Both the position numbers and the translations under genes were made by a program. From Actinophytocola sp963729115 (GTDB lineage Bacteria; Actinomycetota; Actinomycetes; Mycobacteriales; Pseudonocardiaceae), in assembly GCA_963729115.1 (NCBI GenBank), contig CAVSMR010000003.1, positions 1,116,001 through 1,180,000 on the forward strand: a stretch of DNA of 64,000 nt, read 5' to 3'. Below are positions 33,726 to 42,949 of this stretch, in pieces. Position 1 is the first letter of the stretch; each line of letters starts with the position of its first letter. Under the pieces are notes generated by a model. The model made no database searches and was not told the origin of the DNA. It saw only the letters and a program-made list of their open reading frames with translations.

Positions 33726-35150
33726 ATGACCAAGTTTTCGGCGGATTGGAGCAGGAGGAACTTCCTGCGCGGCGCCCTTGCCACCGGTGCCCTAGTGCTG
33801 CCGGGATCGAGTGCTCTGGTCGGCTGTGCCACCTCCGGTGGTGGCCAGGAGTCGACGGAGGGGGAGAAGACGGACCAGAACCCGCTCGGCGTCCCCACCG
33901 ACTCCCCGCTCGAGGTCTACATCTTCAACGGCGGCTTCGGCGACAAGTACGCCACCGACGTGCACGAGCCGATCTACCACGAGAAGTACCCGAAGGCCAA
34001 GATCAACCACAAGGCCGAGGTCGACATCGCGTCCGCCCTGCAGTCGCGCTTCGTCGGCGGCAACCCGCCGGACTTCGTCAACGACTCCGGCGACGGCCAG
34101 ATCCCGCTGGGCCAGCTCGTCTCCGACAAGCAGCTCTACGACCTGACCGACCTGTTCGACGCGCCGAGCTGGGACGACCCGGACACGAAGGTCCGCGACA
34201 CGCTCGTGCCGGGCGCGATCGAGCAGGGCACGTTCGGCGACAAGCCCTACGTCATGAACATGGCGCTGACGGTCTTCGGCCTCTGGTACAACAAGGCGCT
34301 CTTCGACAAGAACGGCTGGGAGCCGCCCGAGACGTGGGACGACATGCTCACGCTCTGCGCGGAGATCAAGAAGGCCGGCATCGCGCCGTGGACCTACCCC
34401 GGCGTGCACGCCCGGTACATGAGCTGGCCGCTGCTGTCGATGGCCGCCAAGCTCGGTGGCCCGGACGTGGTCAAGGCGATCGACAACCTCGAGGAAGGCG
34501 CCTGGCAGCACGAGGCGGTCAAGGAGTCGGCCAACGCGCTGGCGGGCCTGCGCACGAAGGGTTTCGTCCTGCCCGGCACCGACGGCATGGACCACATCCA
34601 GGCCCAGGGCCAGTGGTGCGCGGGCAAGGCCGCGTTCGTGCCGTGTGGCTCGTGGCTGGAGAACGAGCAGAAGGACGCGCCCAAGGCCGCCGGCTTCGAG
34701 TTCGCCGTGATGCCCGACCCGCTGCTGTCCAGCGACTCGAAGATGCCGCGGGAGACGATCTACGCCACGCCCGGCGAGCCCTACGTGGTGCCGGCGGCCG
34801 CGAAGAACCCGCGCGGCGGCCTGGAGTACATGCGGATCATGCTCTCCAAGGAGGGCGCGAAGGGCTTCACCGAGCAGGTCTCCAGCCTGACCGTGGTCAA
34901 GGGTGCCGCCGACGGCGTCAAGCTGCCGGCCGGCCTGACCTCCGGGCAGGAGGCGCTCAAGGCCGCCGGCGACAACGTGCTCAACTGGATGTGGAACACG
35001 TGGTACGGCGACATGTGGAACCCCGGCATCAACTCGCAGATGCAGGACCTGCTCTCCGGTCGCAAGAACGTGGACCAGTTCGCCGAAGGCTGCGAGGCCG
35101 AGGCGAAGAAGGTCCGTGACGACGACTCCGTCACGAAGTACACCCGCTGA
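33726..35150 (+). CDS. ngcE: N-acetylglucosamine/chitobiose ABC transporter, lipoprotein binding component
   Basis: 474 residues. A twin-arginine signal (SRRNFLRGA, R10-R11) ends in the lipobox LVGC (Cys34), so it is exported folded and lipid-anchored. The mature protein is a family 1 sugar-binding protein; PLGVPTDSPLEVYIFNGGFG, QSRFVGGNPPDFVNDSG and PWTYPGVHARYM match NgcE of Streptomyces, which binds GlcNAc and (GlcNAc)2. ATG 33726 is chosen because GAGGAG lies 5 bases upstream and the Tat motif is then correctly placed; an upstream ATG at 33603 would lie before the promoter. First gene of ngcEFG. Confidence 0.92.
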   Translation: MTKFSADWSRRNFLRGALATGALVLPGSSALVGCATSGGGQESTEGEKTDQNPLGVPTDSPLEVYIFNGGFGDKYATDVHEPIYHEKYPKAKINHKAEVDIASALQSRFVGGNPPDFVNDSGDGQIPLGQLVSDKQLYDLTDLFDAPSWDDPDTKVRDTLVPGAIEQGTFGDKPYVMNMALTVFGLWYNKALFDKNGWEPPETWDDMLTLCAEIKKAGIAPWTYPGVHARYMSWPLLSMAAKLGGPDVVKAIDNLEEGAWQHEAVKESANALAGLRTKGFVLPGTDGMDHIQAQGQWCAGKAAFVPCGSWLENEQKDAPKAAGFEFAVMPDPLLSSDSKMPRETIYATPGEPYVVPAAAKNPRGGLEYMRIMLSKEGAKGFTEQVSSLTVVKGAADGVKLPAGLTSGQEALKAAGDNVLNWMWNTWYGDMWNPGINSQMQDLLSGRKNVDQFAEGCEAEAKKVRDDDSVTKYTR

Positions 35151-35168
35151 TCCACCCCGGAGTGCTCG

Positions 35169-36167
35169 TTGTCGACCGACGTATCCATCCGTGACACCGC
35201 GCCGCGCCGGTCGGCTCGCCGGGTGACCTCGACGCCTGCGCCCGCCTTGCAGCAGGGGAAGGCCGCGTTCGTCGCGGCCTTCCTCCTGGTGCCGGTCGGG
35301 CTCTACGCGTTGTTCGTGGTCTCGCCCTACGCGCAGGCGATCTACATCTCGCTGACGGACTGGACCGGGCTCACCGCCGACCAGCAGTTCATCGGGTTCG
35401 ACAACTACGTCCGCCTCTTCCACGACGAGCAGTTCTGGGTCGCGTTGCGCAACAACGGGATCCTGCTGCTCGTCGTGCCCGCGGTGACGGTCCTGCTCGG
35501 ACTGTTCTTCGCCTCGATGCTCAACGTGGGCCGGCGCGGCAAGACCGGTATCGAGGGCGTGCGCGGTTCGGGCGTGTACAAGATCGTCTACTTCTTCCCG
35601 CAGGTGCTCTCGGTCGCGATCGTCGGCGTGCTGTTCAAGTACGTCTTCGCGCCCTCGGAGTCGGGCGGCATCTTCAACGGCCTGCTGAACGCGGTCGGCC
35701 TCGACTCGCTGGCCCGGCCGTGGCTCGGCGACCCGGTGTTCGCGTTCTGGTGCGTCGTGGTCGTGATGATCTGGTCGTTCGTCGGGTTCTACGTGGTGCT
35801 GTTCTCCGCGGCGATGCAGTCGATCCCGAAGGAGATCTACGAGGCGGCCCTGCTCGACGGGTCCAACCGCTACACCACGTTCCGGCACGTGACGCTGCCG
35901 CTGGTGTGGGACACGGTGCAGGTCGGCTGGGTGTACCTGGCGATCCAGGCGATGGACGCCTTCGCGCTCGTGCACATCATGCTGGGTATCAGCGGCGGGC
36001 CCTCGCGGGCCGGGGACGTGCTGGGCGTGGCGCTGTACCGGGCCGCGTTCAACCGGTACCGGTTCGGCTACGCCTCCGCGATCGGCGTCGTGCTGCTGCT
36101 GTTGACGTTGCTGGTCGCGGTGCTGTTCATGCGAGCGGCCCGACGCGAGCGGGTGGAACTTTCATGA
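35169..36167 (+). CDS. ngcF: N-acetylglucosamine/chitobiose ABC transporter permease
   Basis: 332 residues, six transmembrane helices, MalF-type. The EAA loop that contacts the ATPase reads EIYEAALLDGSNRYTTFRHVTLP. Initiation is at TTG 35169 with GGAG about 10 bases upstream; no better start gives the full first helix. It follows ngcE by 18 bases and overlaps ngcG by 4 (ATGA). No ATP-binding subunit is encoded here, so a shared MsiK-type ATPase elsewhere is expected, as in Streptomyces. Confidence 0.92.
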   Translation: MSTDVSIRDTAPRRSARRVTSTPAPALQQGKAAFVAAFLLVPVGLYALFVVSPYAQAIYISLTDWTGLTADQQFIGFDNYVRLFHDEQFWVALRNNGILLLVVPAVTVLLGLFFASMLNVGRRGKTGIEGVRGSGVYKIVYFFPQVLSVAIVGVLFKYVFAPSESGGIFNGLLNAVGLDSLARPWLGDPVFAFWCVVVVMIWSFVGFYVVLFSAAMQSIPKEIYEAALLDGSNRYTTFRHVTLPLVWDTVQVGWVYLAIQAMDAFALVHIMLGISGGPSRAGDVLGVALYRAAFNRYRFGYASAIGVVLLLLTLLVAVLFMRAARRERVELS

Positions 36168-37105
36168 CCGGGAGTGGTCCAGTGACGACTGTCGAGGAGG
36201 CGCCCGCCGTTTCGGTGACTCCGCCGCGGCGGCGCTCGCCGGGCGTTGGTGCCGGGCAGGGTGCGCTGAACCTGCTCAACGGGACGTTCCTGCTCATCTG
36301 GGGGCTCGTCACCACGCTGCCGCTGCTGTGGGCGGTCGTGTCGTCGTTCAAGACGAACACGGAGTTCCTGTCCGACCCGTGGGCGCTGCCCGGCGCGGCG
36401 CACATCGAGAACTTCGGGCGCGCGTGGACGGTCGCGAACATCGGGCAGTACTTCGTCAACAGCGTGATCGTCGTGGTCGTCTCGGTGCCGCTCACGATGC
36501 TGCTCGGCGCGATGGCCGCCTACGTCCTCGCCCGCTACGACTTCCCCGGCAACCGGATCGTCTACTTCGGCTTCGTCGCCGGCCTGATGTTCCCGGTGTT
36601 CCTCGCGCTGGTGCCGCTGTTCTTCGTCGTGCGCAACACGGCGAACTTCCCGCTGCTGGGCGAGGTGCTCGGGCTCAACAGCCACCTGTCGCTCTCGCTC
36701 GTGTACGTCGCGTTCTCGATGCCGTTCACGGTGTTCTTCCTCACCGCGTTCTTCCGGACGCTGCCGAACTCGATCGCCGAGGCGGCGATCGTGGACGGTT
36801 GCTCCCATTTCGGACTGTTCTTCCGGGTCATGCTGCCGATGGCCAAGCCCGGCCTGATCAGCATCGGGCTGTTCAACGTGCTGGGGCACTGGAACCAGTA
36901 CGTGCTGCCGGTGGTGCTGATGAACCAGTCGGACAAGAGGGTGCTGGCGCAGGGACTCGCGTCGCTCGCCATCAGCCAGGGCTATCGCGGCGACTGGACG
37001 GCGTTGTTCGCGGGCCTGGTGATCGCGCTGCTGCCGGTGCTGATCGTGTACGTGCTGTTCCAGAAGCAGGTGCAGGCGGGTCTGACGGCGGGCGTGCTGA
37101 AGTAG
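36164..37105 (+). CDS. ngcG: N-acetylglucosamine/chitobiose ABC transporter permease
   Basis: 313 residues, six transmembrane helices, MalG-type inner-membrane partner of NgcF. The EAA loop is SIAEAAIVDGCSHFGLFFRVMLPMAKP; the C-terminal VLMNQSDKRVLAQGLASLAISQGYRG region is typical of NgcG. Start ATG 36164 overlaps the ngcF stop; GTG 36182 is a possible shorter start. It ends the operon, 29 bases before ftsY, which has its own -10 (GAGGAT, 37123-37128). Confidence 0.92.
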   Translation: MTGSGPVTTVEEAPAVSVTPPRRRSPGVGAGQGALNLLNGTFLLIWGLVTTLPLLWAVVSSFKTNTEFLSDPWALPGAAHIENFGRAWTVANIGQYFVNSVIVVVVSVPLTMLLGAMAAYVLARYDFPGNRIVYFGFVAGLMFPVFLALVPLFFVVRNTANFPLLGEVLGLNSHLSLSLVYVAFSMPFTVFFLTAFFRTLPNSIAEAAIVDGCSHFGLFFRVMLPMAKPGLISIGLFNVLGHWNQYVLPVVLMNQSDKRVLAQGLASLAISQGYRGDWTALFAGLVIALLPVLIVYVLFQKQVQAGLTAGVLK

Positions 37106-37134
37106 CCGCCGGTGCTTGATGCGAGGATGGCGAC

Positions 37135-38433
37135 GTGTCGAGCACCGTGATCGTGATCATCGTCGTCGTCGTGGTTCTGCTCGCGCTCGCGCTGGTCGCG
37201 GGCGTCACGCTGAGCCGGCGCCGGCGGATCAGCCTGACCGAGCGGGAGCGCGCGGCGGAGGCCGAGGGCAAGCCGCGCGGCGGCTACCAGGCCGGCGGGG
37301 GGATCAGCTTCGCGGCCGGCGGGCGGACCGCCGAGGAGGCACCGCCCGACGCGGGCGCCGCCGTCCCGGAGCAGGCCGAGGCGCCCGAGCCGGTCGCGGA
37401 GGAGCCCGAGAAGGACCCGGCCGCCGTGGTCCCGGCCGAACCCGCGCTCGTCGACGAGCTCGCGCCCACCGCGCCGCCCGAGCCGATCGAGGAGATCGAG
37501 CCGACCAGCGGCCGGCTGGAGCGGCTGCGCGAGCGGCTGGCGAAGTCGCGCTCGACGTTCGGCCAGGGCCTGCTGGGGCTGCTCGGCGCGGGTGACCTCG
37601 ACGAGGACTCGTGGACCGAGATCGAGGACACGCTGCTGATGGCCGACCTCGGCGCGGCCACCACCGAGGAGGTCATCGGGAAGCTGCGGGCCGGGCTCGT
37701 CGCGCGCGGCGTGCGCAGCGCCGAGGACGCCCGCACGATGCTGCGCGACGTGCTCGTCGAGGCCCTGCACCCGGAGATGGACCGGGCCGTCCGCGCCCTC
37801 CCGCACGAGAGCAACGGAACCAAGCTGCCCGGCGTCGTGCTGGTCACCGGTGTCAACGGCACCGGCAAGACCACCACCACCGGCAAGCTCGCCCGCGTGC
37901 TCGTCGCCGACGGTCGCACGGTCGTGCTGGGCGCGGCGGACACCTTCCGCGCCGCCGCCACCGAGCAGCTCGCCACCTGGGCGCAGCGCGTGGGCGCGGA
38001 GGTCGTGCGCGGCAAGGACGGCGCCGACCCGGCCGCGGTGGCGTTCGACTCGGTGCGGCGGGGCGTCGAGACGGGCGTGGACGCGGTCCTCGTCGACACG
38101 GCGGGCCGGCTGCACACGAAGACCGGCCTGATGGACGAGCTGGGCAAGGTCAAGCGGGTGGTCGAGAAGCAGACCAAGGTCGACGAGGTGCTGCTGGTGC
38201 TCGACGCCACGACCGGGCAGAACGGGCTCACGCAGGCGCGGGTGTTCGCCGAGGTCGTGGACATCACCGGCATCGTGCTCACCAAGCTCGACGGCACCGC
38301 GAAGGGCGGCATCGTGTTCCAGGTGCAGCGCGAGCTGGGCGTGCCGGTCAAGCTCGTCGGGCTCGGCGAGGGCGCCGACGACCTGGCGCCGTTCGAGCCG
38401 GGCGCGTTCGTCGACGCGCTGCTGGGGGTGTGA
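37135..38433 (+). CDS. ftsY: Signal recognition particle receptor FtsY
   Basis: 432 residues. GTPase that docks SRP-ribosome complexes at the membrane. An N-terminal transmembrane helix (VIVIIVVVVVLLALALVAG, 4-24) replaces the amphipathic tether of E. coli and is followed by an acidic Ala/Pro/Glu linker to about 120, then the four-helix N domain and G domain with GVNGTGKT (239-246), DTFRAAATEQL, DTAGRLHTK and TKLDGTAKGG. The GTG start 12 bases after GAGGAT suggests a leaderless mRNA. In M. tuberculosis ftsY sits between smc and amtB; here two accessory blocks separate them. Confidence 0.97.
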   Translation: MSSTVIVIIVVVVVLLALALVAGVTLSRRRRISLTERERAAEAEGKPRGGYQAGGGISFAAGGRTAEEAPPDAGAAVPEQAEAPEPVAEEPEKDPAAVVPAEPALVDELAPTAPPEPIEEIEPTSGRLERLRERLAKSRSTFGQGLLGLLGAGDLDEDSWTEIEDTLLMADLGAATTEEVIGKLRAGLVARGVRSAEDARTMLRDVLVEALHPEMDRAVRALPHESNGTKLPGVVLVTGVNGTGKTTTTGKLARVLVADGRTVVLGAADTFRAAATEQLATWAQRVGAEVVRGKDGADPAAVAFDSVRRGVETGVDAVLVDTAGRLHTKTGLMDELGKVKRVVEKQTKVDEVLLVLDATTGQNGLTQARVFAEVVDITGIVLTKLDGTAKGGIVFQVQRELGVPVKLVGLGEGADDLAPFEPGAFVDALLGV

Positions 38434-38434
38434 G

Positions 38435-39010
38435 ATGGAGTTCCGCGACGTCGTCCGCAAGCGGCGGATGGTACGGAAGTTCGACCCGGACCGGCCGGTG
38501 CCCGCCGACGTGCTCGACCGGATCCTGCACAACGCCACCCGCGGCCCCTCGGCCGGCTTCTCCCAGGGCCAGGCGTTCCTGGTGCTGGAGGGCGAGGACC
38601 TGGCCAGGTTCTGGGCGATGCGGCCGAAGGGCAACGACGTGAGCACCGCGCCGCTGCTGATCGTGCCGCTGTCGTGCAAGCGGGTGTACCTCGACCGCTA
38701 CGCCGAGCCCGACAAGGGCTGGACGGACCGGGACGAGGCGCGCTGGCCGGTCCCGTTCTGGCACATCGACACGGGCATGGCGACCCTGCTCATCCTGCAG
38801 ACGGCCGTCGACGAGGGGCTGGGCGCGCTGTACTTCGGGATCATGCCCGACGACGTCGGGAAGTTCCGCGACCTGTACGGCGTGCCCGACGACCACGAGC
38901 CGATCGGCGCCGTGGCCATCGGCTACTCCGCCGAACCCGAGCAGTCCGGCTCCCCCCGGCGGCGCGGTCGCCGCGCGTACGAGGAGGTAGTGCACCGCGG
39001 CCGGTGGTGA
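38435..39010 (+). CDS. Nitroreductase family protein
   Basis: 191 residues. FMN-dependent nitroreductase fold: MEFRDVVRKRRMVRKFDPDRPVP at the N-terminus with the phosphate-binding RRMVRKF, RGPSAGFSQGQAFLVLEG, and the C-terminal GALYFGIMPDDVGKFRDLYGVPDDHEPIGAVAIGY. Natural substrate unknown; members reduce nitro groups, quinones or enones. The gene begins one base after ftsY with GGGGGTG just upstream of ATG 38435, so it is probably co-transcribed with ftsY, although functionally unrelated. Confidence 0.88.
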   Translation: MEFRDVVRKRRMVRKFDPDRPVPADVLDRILHNATRGPSAGFSQGQAFLVLEGEDLARFWAMRPKGNDVSTAPLLIVPLSCKRVYLDRYAEPDKGWTDRDEARWPVPFWHIDTGMATLLILQTAVDEGLGALYFGIMPDDVGKFRDLYGVPDDHEPIGAVAIGYSAEPEQSGSPRRRGRRAYEEVVHRGRW

Positions 39011-39049
39011 CCTGCCCGCGGACCGCCGGGTCGGCCGCACAATGGTGCC

Positions 39050-40012
39050 GTGCAGGGACATGATCTCGTTCCGCTGGGCCGCACCGGGGTGACGGTCAGC
39101 AGGCTGGGGCTGGGGCTGGCGTCGATCGGCGGGCTGTTCGCGCCCGTGCCCGAAAGGCAGGCGATCGCCACCGTCGACCACGCGTGGGAGCTCGGTGTCC
39201 GGCTGTACGACACCGCGCCCGTGTACGGGTACGGGCGTTCGGAGACCTACGCCGGGCGGTCGCTGGCCGCGCGCCCGCGTGCCGAGTTCGTGTTGTGCAC
39301 CAAGGTGGGCCGGCTGATCGAACCCGGCGGCCCGGACACGCAGGAGATCTGGGCCGACCCGCCGGCCGGCGTCGGGCCCCGCCTGGACTACTCCTACCCG
39401 GCCGTCCGGCGCTCCGTCGAGGAGAGCCTCGAGCGGCTCGGCATGGACCGGGTCGACGTGCTCCACGTGCACGACCCGGAGCAGGACTTCGCCACCGCGG
39501 TCACCGGTGCCTACCGGGCGCTGGCGGAGCTGCGGACCGAGGGCACCATCGGGGCGGTGTCGATCGGGGTGAACCACGCCGATGTCGCCGTCCGGTTCCT
39601 CCGCGAAGCCCCCGCACCGGGGCCGGACTGCGTGCTGCTCGCCGGCCGGTACACGCTGCTCGACCAGTCCGGACTCGCCGAGCTCCTACCGTTGTGCCGC
39701 CGACGCGGGGTGTCGGTCATCGCGGCCGGCGTGTACCAGGGCGGCCGGTTGACCGCGCCGGACGGCGCGATCGACTCGCGCGTCCTGGCCTGGCGCAGGC
39801 TCTGCGAGCGCCATGACGTGCCACTGCGGGCCGCGGCCGTGCAGTTCCCGTTCACCCACGGGGCCGTCGACGCGGCGGTCGTAGGTGCCCGCGAACCCCG
39901 GGAGATCGCCGACAGCATGAGGTGGCTGTCCCATCCGGTGCCACCGGCGCTGTGGCACGACGCGAGGAGAGCCGGTCTCGTGCCCGAAGACGTACCGGTG
40001 GCCGGCGGATAA
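39050..40012 (+). CDS. Aldo/keto reductase
   Basis: 320 residues. A TIM-barrel NAD(P)-dependent oxidoreductase with the AKR tetrad recognisable: Asp and Tyr in YDTAPVYGYGRSE, Lys in VLCTKVGR, His in VDVLHVHDPE. The overall sequence resembles the pyridoxal 4-dehydrogenase/L-fucose dehydrogenase (D-threo-aldose dehydrogenase) branch, which oxidises sugars rather than reducing aldehydes; this is inferred. CACAAT at 39038-39043 sits 12 bases before GTG 39050, so it probably has its own leaderless promoter. Confidence 0.88.
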   Translation: MQGHDLVPLGRTGVTVSRLGLGLASIGGLFAPVPERQAIATVDHAWELGVRLYDTAPVYGYGRSETYAGRSLAARPRAEFVLCTKVGRLIEPGGPDTQEIWADPPAGVGPRLDYSYPAVRRSVEESLERLGMDRVDVLHVHDPEQDFATAVTGAYRALAELRTEGTIGAVSIGVNHADVAVRFLREAPAPGPDCVLLAGRYTLLDQSGLAELLPLCRRRGVSVIAAGVYQGGRLTAPDGAIDSRVLAWRRLCERHDVPLRAAAVQFPFTHGAVDAAVVGAREPREIADSMRWLSHPVPPALWHDARRAGLVPEDVPVAGG

Positions 40013-40139
40013 CGGGTGCTCACCGCGACCACGAACCCGTCCCCGATGTCTCCACAATGGACAGTAGAGCCGCGCGCCGGGTCTGGTCGGCGAATCGCCC
40101 TCCGGGCGCTGGTCATGAGTGCCGCCTAGGCTGTAGGCC

Positions 40140-41717
40140 ATGGTCGACATCCAGGTACTCGGCGAGCAGGTCGAGCGAAGCGACGAGATCCTGACCCCGG
40201 CGGCGCTGGCGTTCCTCGCCGGCCTCCACACGCGGTTCGCGGACCGGCGGGACGAGCTCGTGGCCGCGCGGGCGAAGCGGCGGGCGGAGGCGTCCCGCAC
40301 GGGCAAGCTGGACTTCCTTGACGAGACCCGCGAGGTGCGCGAGTCCGCCTGGCAGGTCGCCGGCGCGCCGGCGGACCTCGCCGACCGGCGGGTGGAGATC
40401 ACCGGCCCGACCGAGCGCAAGATGGCGATCAACGCGCTCAACTCCGGCGCCAAGATCTGGCTCGCCGACCTCGAGGACGCCAACACTCCACACTGGACGA
40501 ACGTGGTGTCCGGCCAGGTCAACCTGTACGACGCGGTCCGCAAGGCGATCGCGTTCACCTCGGCCGAGGGCAAGTCGTACGCGCTGCGTGACGACGTCGA
40601 GCACGCGGTCATCGTGATGCGGCCGCGCGGCTGGCACCTCGACGAGCGCCACCTGACCTTCGACGGCCGCCGCGCGGTCGGCGCGCTGGTCGACTTCGGC
40701 CTCTACTTCTTCCACAACGCCCAGGCCCTCCTCGAGCGCGGCAGCGGCCCGTACTGCTACCTCCCCAAGATCGAGAGCCACCTCGAGGCGCGCCTCTGGA
40801 ACGACGTCTTCACCCACGCCCAGGAGGAGCTCGGCGTCCCACACGGCACCGTCCGCGCGACCGTGCTCATCGAGACGATCCCGGCCGCGTTCGAGATGGA
40901 GGAGATCCTCTACGAGCTGCGCGACCACGCCTCCGGCCTGAACGCCGGCCGCTGGGACTACCTGTTCAGCCTCATCAAGTACTTCCGGGACGCCGGCCCC
41001 GACTTCGTGCTGCCGGACCGCAACGACGTCACGATGACCGCGCCGTTCATGCGGGCCTACACCGAGCTGCTCGTGCGCACGTGCCACAAGCGCGGGGCGT
41101 TCGCGATGGGCGGGATGGCCGCGTTCATCCCGAACCGCCGGGACCCCGAGGTCACCGAGAAGGCGCTCGCCAAGGTGCACGACGACAAGCGCCGCGAGGC
41201 CGGTGACGGGTTCGACGGCTCGTGGGTCGCGCACCCCGACCTCGTGCCGATCTGCGACGAGGAGTTCACCGCCGTGCTCGGCGAGCGGCCCAACCAGCTC
41301 GACCGGCTGCGCGAGGACGTCTCGGTGACCGCGGCGCAGCTGCTCGACGTCAAGGCCACGCCGGGCGCGGCCACCGAGGCCGGCCTGCGCGCGGCGGTCG
41401 ACGTCGGCGTCCGGTACCTCGCCTCGTGGCTGAGCGGCAACGGCGCGGCCGCGATCCACAACCTGATGGAGGACGCCGCGACCGCGGAGATCTCCCGCTC
41501 GCAGGTGTGGCAGTGGGTGCGCAACGGCGTCGTGCTCGACACCGGCGCCGAGGTGACCACCGAGCTCGTGCGCGGGGTGCTCGCGCAGACCCGCGCCGCG
41601 CTCGCCGACCAGCTGCCCGCGGAGTACCTCGAGCCGGCCGTCGAGCTGTTCGAGCAGGTGGCGCTGGCCGACGAGTTCCCCGACTTCCTGACCTTGCCCG
41701 CGTACGAGCGGATCTAG
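40140..41717 (+). CDS. aceB: Malate synthase A
   Basis: 525 residues. It condenses glyoxylate with acetyl-CoA to malate. Motifs: DLEDANTPHW, MRPRGWHLDERH, LIETIPAAFEMEEILYELRD, GLNAGRWDYLFS and the C-terminal LMEDAATAEISRSQVWQW with the catalytic Asp. Length fits isoform A (plants, E. coli AceB), not the 720-residue G form of mycobacteria. TAGGCT (40127-40132) 13 bases before ATG 40140 indicates a leaderless promoter. It opens a tightly packed run with DUF6986, allB and alc, so here it likely uses glyoxylate from ureide breakdown as well as from isocitrate lyase. Confidence 0.95.
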   Translation: MVDIQVLGEQVERSDEILTPAALAFLAGLHTRFADRRDELVAARAKRRAEASRTGKLDFLDETREVRESAWQVAGAPADLADRRVEITGPTERKMAINALNSGAKIWLADLEDANTPHWTNVVSGQVNLYDAVRKAIAFTSAEGKSYALRDDVEHAVIVMRPRGWHLDERHLTFDGRRAVGALVDFGLYFFHNAQALLERGSGPYCYLPKIESHLEARLWNDVFTHAQEELGVPHGTVRATVLIETIPAAFEMEEILYELRDHASGLNAGRWDYLFSLIKYFRDAGPDFVLPDRNDVTMTAPFMRAYTELLVRTCHKRGAFAMGGMAAFIPNRRDPEVTEKALAKVHDDKRREAGDGFDGSWVAHPDLVPICDEEFTAVLGERPNQLDRLREDVSVTAAQLLDVKATPGAATEAGLRAAVDVGVRYLASWLSGNGAAAIHNLMEDAATAEISRSQVWQWVRNGVVLDTGAEVTTELVRGVLAQTRAALADQLPAEYLEPAVELFEQVALADEFPDFLTLPAYERI

Positions 41718-41719
41718 CC

Positions 41720-42949
41720 GTGCACACCTCGCTGGACGGCTCCGTGCTCGCCGGCGTGGCCAACCGCCTGTCCGAAGCGGACGCCGTGCGGGCGGCCCGG
41801 TACCCCGGCGACGCGGGCGGCCGCCAGCCGGTGCACACCTGCTACGTGCCGGCCGACCGGGTGACCGGCGACGTCGCGGCGGAGTGGGGTGCCGCGGCGC
41901 TGGCCACGCTGGACGAGCACGCGCCGCGGCCCGGCGACTTCGCCGGGGTGCTCGGCCTGCCGGGTGAGCTCGCCGAGGCGGTACACGCCAAGGTGGTCGC
42001 GAAGCTGCGCCGCGAGCCGGTGGAGGACCTGCGGATCGACTTCGAGGACGGCTACGGCCTGCGCACGGACGAGGCGGAGGACGCCGACGCGCTGCGCTGC
42101 GCGGAGCTGGCCGCCGGCTGGCCGGACCCGCCGCGCTGGGTGGGCATCCGGTTCAAGTCCTTCGACACCAGGGCGTTGCTGGAGCGCGGGGTCCGCACGC
42201 TGGACCTGTTCGTCACCGCGCTGCGCCGCGCACCGGTGCTCACGTTCCCCAAGGTCACCGACGTCGCGCAGGTGAGCGAGCTGGCCGCGCTGCTGGCGCT
42301 GCTGGAGGAGCGGCTCGAGCTGGACCCGGGCGCGCTGCGGTTCGAGATCCAGATCGAGACGACACAGTCCATCGTGGACGCCGAGGGCCGGCTCGCGATC
42401 CCGCGGTTCATCGCGGCCGGCGGCGGCCGGGTGAGCGGGCTGCACTTCGGTACCTACGACTACACGGCGGCCTGCGGGCTGTCGGCCGCCGAGCAGCACC
42501 TCGCGCACGCGGCGTGCGACTTCGCCCGGCACGTGATGCAGGTGAGCGCCGCCGGCACCGGGGTGCGGCTGTCCGACGGGTCGTCGAACGTGCTGCCGGT
42601 GGGCGACGCGGTGCCCGAGGCGTGGCGGACGCACTTCGGCCTGGTGCTGCGCTCGCTCGCGCACGGGTTCCACCAGGGCTGGGACATGCACCCCGGCCAG
42701 CTCGTGACCCGGTACGCGGCGAACTTCGTGTACTACCTGCGCAACGCGGAGTCCGACGCGCGGCGGCTGCGGGCCTATGTGGACAAGGCGAGTGCCGGCG
42801 TGCTCGACGAGCCCGCGACCGCGCAGGCGCTCGCGATGTCGTTGCGCCGCGCGCTGGACTGCGGCGCGCTCGAACCCGCGGACGTCGAGCGGCTGGCCGG
42901 TCTGTCCGAAGCGGACCTCGCCGCGCTCACCCGGCGGGAGCACCCGTGA
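41720..42949 (+). CDS. DUF6986, HpcH/citrate-lyase-like aldolase family protein
   Basis: 409 residues. The fold shows the malate-synthase/citrate-lyase-beta superfamily pattern: DLRIDFEDGYG, RWVGIRFKSFD, LTFPKVTD, RFEIQIETTQSIVD (the metal-binding Glu region) and GLHFGTYDYTAACG. Annotators call such proteins DUF6986; the reaction is unknown. GTG 41720 is 3 bases after the malate synthase stop, and the end overlaps allB by 4 bases (GTGA). Its place between malate synthase and allantoin enzymes suggests it acts on glyoxylate, ureidoglycolate or a related keto acid. That is inference. Confidence 0.85.
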   Translation: MHTSLDGSVLAGVANRLSEADAVRAARYPGDAGGRQPVHTCYVPADRVTGDVAAEWGAAALATLDEHAPRPGDFAGVLGLPGELAEAVHAKVVAKLRREPVEDLRIDFEDGYGLRTDEAEDADALRCAELAAGWPDPPRWVGIRFKSFDTRALLERGVRTLDLFVTALRRAPVLTFPKVTDVAQVSELAALLALLEERLELDPGALRFEIQIETTQSIVDAEGRLAIPRFIAAGGGRVSGLHFGTYDYTAACGLSAAEQHLAHAACDFARHVMQVSAAGTGVRLSDGSSNVLPVGDAVPEAWRTHFGLVLRSLAHGFHQGWDMHPGQLVTRYAANFVYYLRNAESDARRLRAYVDKASAGVLDEPATAQALAMSLRRALDCGALEPADVERLAGLSEADLAALTRREHP